NCBI RefSeq assembly: GCF_008704715.1
Contig: NZ_CP023689.1
Location: forward strand, 8,928,001-8,992,000
DNA from: Streptomyces chartreusis
Lineage (GTDB): Bacteria; Actinomycetota; Actinomycetes; Streptomycetales; Streptomycetaceae
Direction: 5' to 3'
Length of the DNA: 64,000 nt
A program made the position numbers and the translations under genes. Below the pieces are notes generated by a model that did no database searches, was not told the DNA's origin, and saw only the letters and a program-made list of their open reading frames with translations. Shown here in pieces: positions 58,688 to 64,000 of this stretch. Position 1 is the stretch's first letter, and every line of letters begins with the position of its first letter.

Positions 58688-59574
58688 CGCAGTGCCTCCG
58701 CCTCGTCCTTGCGGGTGCGCCGGAGGTAGCCGAGCATCCCGATCAGCAGGACCAGCATCAGCAGCATGGTGAGCGCCGAGCCGAGCGGCCAGTTCTGGCC
58801 CTGGAAGAACTTGTCCTGGATGAGGTTGCCGATCATGATCTGGTCCGGGCCTCCCATGAGCTGTGCGCTGACGAAGTCACCCATCGCGGGCAGGAAGACC
58901 AGGACGAGTCCGGCCGCCGCGCCCTGCCGGGTGGCCGGCAGGGTGACGAAGAAGAAGGTGCGGATGGGGCCGCCGTACAGATCGCGGCCGGCCTCGATGA
59001 GGGAGACGTCGAGGCGTTCCAGCGCCGCGTACAGCGGGATGATCATGAAGACGACGAAGCCGTAGACCAGTCCCGCGACCACGCCGAAACCGCTGTTGAG
59101 GATCTTCGTGCCCGAGTCGGCCAGGCCTACCGCGCGCAGGGCCCGCAGTACAGGACCGTCGTCGGAGAGGACCACCGACCAGCCGTACATCCGCACCAGG
59201 TAGTTGGCGAAGAACGGCACCACGATCGCGGCGATCAGCGCGTGCTTGTACCGGCCGCCGTACAGGGCGATCGTGTACGCCACCGGGTAGGCGATCAGCA
59301 GACAGATCACGCAGGTCAGCAGGGCGTAGCCGAGGGAGCGCGCCAGGACCTCGGTGTAGGCGGGGTCGGCGAGGGCGCGCACGCCGGCCAGGTCGAAGCC
59401 GAAGCGCGGGTTGCCGAGCTCGTCGGTGGTGCCGACCGCGAGGACGGCCACGAGGATCAGCGAGGCGATCAGGAAGCCGGTCATCCACAGGGTGCCCGGC
59501 AGCATGAACCAGAGCCACATCCGGTTGCCGGAGGTGTCCCGGCGGCGGGTGCGCGAGGGGCGGAGCAGTGCCAT
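58684..59574 (-). CDS. potB: Polyamine-type ABC transporter permease (PotB-like)
   Basis: 296 residues, six membrane helices beginning WLWFMLPGTLWMTGFLIASLILVAVLAV. The coupling loop ERLDVSLIEAGRDLYGGPIRTFFFVTLPATRQG marks a PotB-type permease. It starts 3 bp after the binding protein stop codon. Confidence 0.92.
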   Translation of the reverse strand: MALLRPSRTRRRDTSGNRMWLWFMLPGTLWMTGFLIASLILVAVLAVGTTDELGNPRFGFDLAGVRALADPAYTEVLARSLGYALLTCVICLLIAYPVAYTIALYGGRYKHALIAAIVVPFFANYLVRMYGWSVVLSDDGPVLRALRAVGLADSGTKILNSGFGVVAGLVYGFVVFMIIPLYAALERLDVSLIEAGRDLYGGPIRTFFFVTLPATRQGAAAGLVLVFLPAMGDFVSAQLMGGPDQIMIGNLIQDKFFQGQNWPLGSALTMLLMLVLLIGMLGYLRRTRKDEAEALR

Positions 59575-59577
59575 GTC

Positions 59578-60702
59578 TCAGCCCGCCTTCACATGGGTCC
59601 AGGCGGTGTCGCGGGCGTCCTCCGCCGCGCGGCCGCCGTTGCGGAAGAACACGTCGGCCTTCAGGTCGTCCTGGGTGACCAGGCACTCGGGGAAGGGCTC
59701 GACCAGGTCGGCATAGGTCTTCTCGGTGCCCGCGACCGGCATCGGGTAGCCGATGTACTCGATGTTCTTCTTCACGTTCTCCGGCCGGAGCATGTAGTCG
59801 ATGAAGAGCATCGCGGTGCCGGGGTGCGGGGCGTTGTAGGGGATGGCGTAGCAGTCGGAGTTGATCGGCGTGCCCTCGTTCGGGGCCTGGAACCCGAACA
59901 CGGAGGGGTCCTCGGCCTGGTTGAGCATGGCGGCCATGTCGCCGCTCCACGCCTGCTGGATCAGCGCGTTTCCGTTGAGGAGGTTGTTGTAGCTGTCGCT
60001 GGAGAAGCCGCGCAGCCGCGGCCGCAGGGTGCCCAGCAGGGACGTGATGCGATCGAGGTCGCCGGTGTCGCCGGTGCTGACGTCGAGGCCGAGCGTGAGG
60101 GCGCCCATGCCGAGCACCTCGTCGCGGTCGTCCAGCAGGAACACCTTGCCCTTGGCCCGGTCGTTCCACAGGTCCCGCCAGGAGTCGGTGAGCTCACCGA
60201 TCTTGTCGCGCCGCCAGCCGATGCCGGTCTTGTAGGCGGTGAAGGGGACGGTGTGCGCGGAACCGGGGTCGTACCAAGGGTCCGCGAAGTAGTCGTACGT
60301 CCCGAATATGGCCTGGGTGTTGGCGAGCCGGGAGTGGTCGATACGGCGCAGCCGGCCGCCCCGGACCAGCCGCTGGGCCCACTTGGCCGAGGGAAAGATG
60401 ACGTCGTAGCGGTTGCCCGCGTTGAGCTTGGCGACCATGCCTTCCATCGAGTCGAAGTTCGACTGGATGACCTTGACGCCGTATTCCTTCTCGAAGCCCT
60501 TGAACACGGCCGGGTCGACGTAGTCGGCCCAGTTGAAGTAGACGAGATCGCCGTCGACGCGCGCTTCGACCGGGGCGAGCCGGTCGGCGTCGGGTTTCTT
60601 GGCGGGCATGAACCCGCAGCCGCCGGCCGCTGCGGCCAGCAGGCCGCCGGCGCCCGCCCGCAGCAAGGCGCGTCGGGTCGGCGGTGGTACCTCGGGGGAC
60701 AT
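59578..60702 (-). CDS. potD: Polyamine-type ABC transporter substrate-binding lipoprotein (PotD-like)
   Basis: 374 residues. The N-terminus has twin arginines (TRRALLRAG) and a lipobox ending AAGGC, suggesting Tat export and lipid anchoring. Body: VYFNWADYVDPAVFKGFEKEYGVKV, NRYDVIFPSAKWAQRL, IPYNAPHPGTAMLFIDYML, as in PotD/PotF proteins. First gene of the transporter operon. Neighbouring amine oxidase and Rieske genes make polyamines or quaternary amines the likely cargo. Confidence 0.92.
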   Translation of the reverse strand: MSPEVPPPTRRALLRAGAGGLLAAAAGGCGFMPAKKPDADRLAPVEARVDGDLVYFNWADYVDPAVFKGFEKEYGVKVIQSNFDSMEGMVAKLNAGNRYDVIFPSAKWAQRLVRGGRLRRIDHSRLANTQAIFGTYDYFADPWYDPGSAHTVPFTAYKTGIGWRRDKIGELTDSWRDLWNDRAKGKVFLLDDRDEVLGMGALTLGLDVSTGDTGDLDRITSLLGTLRPRLRGFSSDSYNNLLNGNALIQQAWSGDMAAMLNQAEDPSVFGFQAPNEGTPINSDCYAIPYNAPHPGTAMLFIDYMLRPENVKKNIEYIGYPMPVAGTEKTYADLVEPFPECLVTQDDLKADVFFRNGGRAAEDARDTAWTHVKAG

Positions 60703-60893
60703 GGAGGAACGTCCTCTCCGTCGAGGAACGGCACAACTCCAGGGCGGGACCGGCTGGTCGGCTCGCTTCGGGCCCTGATTCCGAAGGGAAGACCGGTCTG
60801 GGGAGGGTGCGTGCGTGGCTCAGAGGGCGCGGGATAAGGCCGTGGCCGACGGGAGGCGCACGGCGGAGCGCCGGGTCGAGGTGTGCGGGAGCG

Positions 60894-62072
60894 TCACCGT
60901 GCGTCCCCCTCCAGGTCCTGCCGGACGCGGCGGGCGAACCAGCCGACGGCGGCCTCGCGCTGCGACAGCGGGCCCGGCTCGAATCCGGGGGTCTGCATCC
61001 CGGCCTGCACGCGCTCCACCAGCTCGGCGTCCTCGTCGTTGGTCTCCCAGCCGATGTGGATGTTGATGCGCCGGGCCAGCCGGGTGCGGATGCCCTCGCC
61101 GACCTTCGTGTAGAAGGCACCGGGGATCGCCGCCCGGTCCTGGGCGGTGGGAAGGGCTGTCCACGCGAGCACGTGGTCAGGGTAGAAGTCGATGAGAGTG
61201 TTCGGGTAGATCACGGCGTACCGCCATACCCGGCGGTCCTCCTCGACCAGCCCCGGCATCGGTGACGCGAGGCGCTGATAGAGCCGCTCGGTCCAGTTCG
61301 AGGAGGGCTTGTCGCGCAGGGGTGACTCGAACAGGACGTAGTTCTCCTGCACGTCCACCGTGTACGCGGCGTAGTCGAGCAGTCGCATGAGCGCGGGGTG
61401 GGCGACCGGGACGTGGTAGCCCTCCAGATAGTTGTCGACGATCACCTTCCAGTTGGCGTTCTGCTCCTCGCCGCCCTTGAGGTCGTGGATCCGGTGCTTG
61501 CCGACCGGCACCAGGCCGGGCCCGGCGTAGCGTCCGACGGCCTCGGCGAGCCCGGCGCAGCTCTCGGCGAGCGGGGTCGCCTCCATGTCCAGGTTGACGA
61601 AGACGAAGCCCAGGAAGGACTCCACGTTGACCGGGTGCAGCCCGAGCTTCGGCTTGTCCAGGCAGGGGATGCGGCGGGCCTCGGGGGCGCCGACCAGGCG
61701 TCCGTCCAGCTTGTAGGTCCAGCCGTGGTACGGGCAGCGGATCGCCTTGCCCGACGGCTCGGGGCCGGCGACCAGCCGGGTGCCGCGGTGCCGGCACACA
61801 TTGAGGTGGGCGGCGAGGCCGCCGTCCTCGGTGCGGACGACCAGCACCTCCCGGCCGGCGGCGGTGGCGGTCAGCCGCGCGCCCGGTCCGGGGAGATCGG
61901 ACTCGTGGCAGACGAGCTGCCAGGACTTGGCGAAGATGCGGTCGGTCTCGGCCTGTGCGATGGCCGGATCCGTGTAGTAGCGGGCTGCCAGGGCCTCGCC
62001 GGGATGCTCGGGGGGCGGCTGGGGCGAGGCGGGGGTGACGGTCTCCGCTGCCCGGGTCGTCGAGGGGTTCAT
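60894..62072 (-). CDS. Second Rieske non-haem iron oxygenase, quaternary-amine type
   Basis: 392 residues. Rieske ligands C93-x-H95 and C113-x2-H116; iron site in NYLEGYHVPVAH with H220 and H225. As in the first Rieske enzyme (8746-9867), the residue before the first iron His is Glu (Glu217) rather than the usual Asp, as in carnitine monooxygenase. It is 191 bp upstream of potD in the same direction and has no reductase gene beside it. Substrate could be a betaine, carnitine, stachydrine or similar compound; not decidable here. Two TetR-type operators lie upstream. Confidence 0.88.
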   Translation of the reverse strand: MNPSTTRAAETVTPASPQPPPEHPGEALAARYYTDPAIAQAETDRIFAKSWQLVCHESDLPGPGARLTATAAGREVLVVRTEDGGLAAHLNVCRHRGTRLVAGPEPSGKAIRCPYHGWTYKLDGRLVGAPEARRIPCLDKPKLGLHPVNVESFLGFVFVNLDMEATPLAESCAGLAEAVGRYAGPGLVPVGKHRIHDLKGGEEQNANWKVIVDNYLEGYHVPVAHPALMRLLDYAAYTVDVQENYVLFESPLRDKPSSNWTERLYQRLASPMPGLVEEDRRVWRYAVIYPNTLIDFYPDHVLAWTALPTAQDRAAIPGAFYTKVGEGIRTRLARRINIHIGWETNDEDAELVERVQAGMQTPGFEPGPLSQREAAVGWFARRVRQDLEGDAR

Positions 62073-62167
62073 GGGGTCCTCCTCCGCGCCGCTGCGGCGG
62101 CGATGGGCGGTGAGGGATGGGCCGGGGGCACAGGGCAGGTGCGGCTTCCGGACCTGCCGGGATCCGG

Positions 62168-62187
62168 CTGACTGATTGGTTAGTCAG
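62168..62187. promoter_or_regulatory. TetR-type operator A
   Basis: CTGACTGATTGGTTAGTCAG has 6-bp perfect outer arms CTGACT/AGTCAG. It is about 95 bp before the Rieske start codon on its promoter side. Confidence 0.6.
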
Positions 62188-62226
62188 ACTGGGACCCGAG
62201 CGGTGGCAAGTCAAGACTTGTGGGCT

Positions 62227-62246
62227 GACTAATTAGTTAGTTAGTC
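62227..62246. promoter_or_regulatory. TetR-type operator B
   Basis: GACTAATTAGTTAGTTAGTC has 6-bp arms GACTAA/TTAGTC and shares the GACTnATTnGTTAG core with operator A; centres are 59 bp apart. No TetR gene is adjacent in the window. Confidence 0.6.
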
Positions 62247-62463
62247 TCGTGGCAGACGGATGGACCTGACCCGCAGACGATTGCCCAGGCGCCCTCCGCA
62301 AGCCCGCGGGCCTCAGGTCCGCGCCACGTCGGGAGTCCGGATCCGGACACCCACCACAGCTCCCCGTCCTCGCGTCACGGCAGCGGAGCATCCCGTCCCA
62401 CGTCATGGCCGCGCCACCCCTGTCCCCGGAACACCCGGAGACGGAGCGAACCCGGAGGCACGC

Positions 62464-62889
62464 ATGAGCGCTCGCCGCAGTCTCGTCTGGCTCGGCCTCA
62501 CGCCGGAGCCCGAACAGGAGCTGCCCGCAGCGGTGGCCGCCCTGCGGTCCCCGGCCGCCGGCCGCCCGCCGTCGGCCCTCGTCGCCGCCGAGCGGCACCG
62601 CGTCGAGCGGCTGGTCCTGCGCGGCACACAGCGCGGCTGGCTGCGCTATCTGCGCGAGGTCACCGACCTGGTCGTCCGGGCGGCCGGATCGCGGACCAAC
62701 GACCCGAAGGCGGCCCTGCTCGCCGGCGAGGTCGTCCTCGACCACCACCGCATGCTGATCGGCCTGCCAGGAGCCGGCTACGAGCGCACCGCCCTCCAGC
62801 GACACGAACTGGAACGGGCGCTGGCACGGCTGCGGGAACGCCCCGAACCCGCACTCGCCGGCCCCTCCGAGCCCTGGAGCACCATATGA
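62464..62889 (+). CDS. Hypothetical helical protein coupled to a NuoF-like gene
   Basis: 141 residues from ATG 62464 with GGAGG upstream. I do not recognise it. It is rich in Ala, Arg, Leu and Glu and mostly helical (ERHRVERLVLRGTQRGWLRYLREVTDLVVRA, HELERALARLRERPE), with no signal peptide, membrane helix or Cys pair. Its stop overlaps the start of the NuoF-like gene (ATGA at 62886-62889), so it is probably an accessory partner of that flavoprotein. Confidence 0.75.
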   Translation: MSARRSLVWLGLTPEPEQELPAAVAALRSPAAGRPPSALVAAERHRVERLVLRGTQRGWLRYLREVTDLVVRAAGSRTNDPKAALLAGEVVLDHHRMLIGLPGAGYERTALQRHELERALARLRERPEPALAGPSEPWSTI

Positions 62890-64000
62890 CCGGCGTGTTC
62901 TCCCTCCTCCCCGAAGGACGGGCCGGCCTCCTCCTGGCGCCTCCTGCCTCCGGCGGCGAGGGCATCGACCGATACCTCGCCGCCGGTGGCTACGCACCGC
63001 TCGTCGCGCCCGACCGGCTGCTCGACCGGATCGCCGCCGCGGGGCTGCGCGGTCGCGGCGGGGCCGGTTTCCCCGCCGCCGTCAAACTCCGTACCGTCCG
63101 CGACACACCGGGCCCGCGCGTCGTCGTCGCCAACGGCGAGGAGGGCGAGCCGGGGTCCGTGAAGGACCGCTGGCTGTTGCGGCACCGTCCGCACGTCGTC
63201 CTCGACGGACTGCGGCTGGCCGCGGCCGTCACCGGCGCCGAGCGCGGCTACGTGTACCTCTCGGACGCCGCCGCCGAGCGGGCCGTGCGCGAGGCGCTCG
63301 CCGAAAGCTCCCCCGAGCTGCGCATCGACGTCGTACGGACGGAGCACACCTACGTAGCAGGGGAGGAGAGCGCGGTCGTACGGCGCATCGACGGCGGCCC
63401 GGCGCTGCCCACGGCCAAGCCCCCGCGCCCGTTCGAGAGCGGAGTCGGCGGCGCACCCACCCTGGTCGCCAACGTGGAGACGCTGGCCCGCGTCGCCCTG
63501 ATGTACTCGCGCCCCGACGAGGCGGACGCCGTCGCGGCGAGCCATCTCGTGACCCTCTCCGGCGGCGCCGACGGTGCCGCACTCGTGGAGGTGGCCGCCG
63601 GTACGCACCTCAAGGTCCTCGCCGACGTGTGCGGACACGGCAGGGCCGGGGCGGTCCTGCTGGGCGGAATGTTCGGCGGGCTGCACGGCGAGGGCTGGTC
63701 CGACCTGCCGCTCGACCACGACAGCCTCAAGGCGGCCGGCGGAGCCCTCGGCTGCGGCGCGCTGCACTTCCTGCACCCGGAGGACTGCCCCGTCGCCGTG
63801 GCCGTGGAGGCCGCCGCCTACCTCGGGGCCCAGAGCGCCCGGCAGTGCGGGGTGTGCCTCTCCGGCACCGGCGCGATGGCCAAGGCACTCCAGGCCGTCG
63901 CCCACGGAGAGGCGAACTTCGACACGGTCGCCAAGCTCCACCGCTGGTCGCAGCAACTGCCCGGCCGCGGGGCCTGCGGACTGCTGGACGCCGCCGCCCG
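62886..64000 (+). CDS. NuoF-like NADH:acceptor flavoprotein, 5' part (runs off the window)
   Basis: 371 codons are present. The FMN/NADH fold is clear: LRGRGGAGFPAAVKLRTVRD, VVANGEEGEPGSVKDRWLL, then the SLBB region (TLVANVETLARVALMY) and the Fe-S region QCGVCLSGTGAMAKAL ... GRGACGLLD. Complex I NuoF and formate-dehydrogenase beta subunits bind a 4Fe-4S cluster with C-x2-C-x2-C plus a distant Cys; here the third Cys is Gly (CGVCLSG), so the cluster is absent or altered. Such stand-alone proteins probably move electrons between NAD(P)H and a ferredoxin or membrane partner. Downstream genes are not visible. Confidence 0.9.
   Translation, partial: MTGVFSLLPEGRAGLLLAPPASGGEGIDRYLAAGGYAPLVAPDRLLDRIAAAGLRGRGGAGFPAAVKLRTVRDTPGPRVVVANGEEGEPGSVKDRWLLRHRPHVVLDGLRLAAAVTGAERGYVYLSDAAAERAVREALAESSPELRIDVVRTEHTYVAGEESAVVRRIDGGPALPTAKPPRPFESGVGGAPTLVANVETLARVALMYSRPDEADAVAASHLVTLSGGADGAALVEVAAGTHLKVLADVCGHGRAGAVLLGGMFGGLHGEGWSDLPLDHDSLKAAGGALGCGALHFLHPEDCPVAVAVEAAAYLGAQSARQCGVCLSGTGAMAKALQAVAHGEANFDTVAKLHRWSQQLPGRGACGLLDAAA

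Larger units (their letters stand above)
62073..62463. promoter_or_regulatory. Divergent intergenic region before the Rieske gene and the NuoF-type operon
   Basis: No gene is supported in about 390 bp. It contains two TetR-type palindromes (62168-62187, 62227-62246) and, nearer the plus-strand genes, a perfect 14-bp palindrome GTCCGGATCCGGAC (62335-62348). The rightmost part before ATG 62464 shows a GGAGG ribosome site. Confidence 0.5.

Overview
The window is very G+C-rich, with strong third-position G/C bias, GTG and TTG starts, leaderless-looking promoters and small repeat families common in Streptomyces chromosomes. Together with the gene content (mycothiol glycosyltransferase, four-subunit sarcosine oxidase, sugar ABC operon without its own ATPase, many secreted carbohydrate-active enzymes) it points to a Streptomyces or close relative. 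I see no rRNA, tRNA, CRISPR array, transposase or prophage. All assignments come from reading the sequence; no database search was run.

Region 1 (1-16.2 kb) is a methylated-amine and one-carbon block: folD (partial), soxB, a fused soxD-soxA, soxG, an IclR regulator, purU, a monomeric sarcosine/N-methyl amino acid oxidase, a Rieske oxygenase with a ferredoxin reductase, glyA, sdaA and fdhD, followed by an mshA-like gene. Read as a pathway: a quaternary amine such as glycine betaine is demethylated to sarcosine and glycine; methyl carbons go to tetrahydrofolate; glycine plus a C1 unit gives serine and then pyruvate; FolD and PurU can vent surplus C1 as formate, for which FdhD supports a formate dehydrogenase. 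Repeated GTTGCG-type boxes at iclR, purU, the oxidase gene and the reductase gene suggest one IclR regulon.

Region 2 (16.2-30.1 kb) is mixed accessory material: a pentapeptide-repeat membrane protein, a serine hydrolase, a GNAT protein, the remnant of a citrate-type transporter interrupted by a short repeat, an SDR/TetR pair with two palindromic operators, a two-component system, a DUF418-type membrane protein, an operon of a PLP lyase and two M20 hydrolases, and a secreted lipase.

Region 3 (30.2-47.9 kb) is mainly carbohydrate-related: a sugar ABC operon ending in a GH35 beta-galactosidase, a copper-type YcnI protein, gdhA, an FAD monooxygenase, two tandem RNHCP zinc-ribbon proteins, then a secreted sugar dehydrogenase, a ThuA-CBM6-GH99 fusion and a GH30 enzyme.

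Region 4 (47.9-64 kb) has a thioesterase, azlCD with a divergent Lrp regulator, a GlxA regulator divergent from an HD-domain protein, a membrane-tethered sigma factor fused to an extracellular CAP domain, and a polyamine/amine block (aldehyde dehydrogenase, amine oxidase, potABCD-type transporter, second Rieske oxygenase) preceded by two TetR-type operators. The window ends in a NuoF-like flavoprotein gene.
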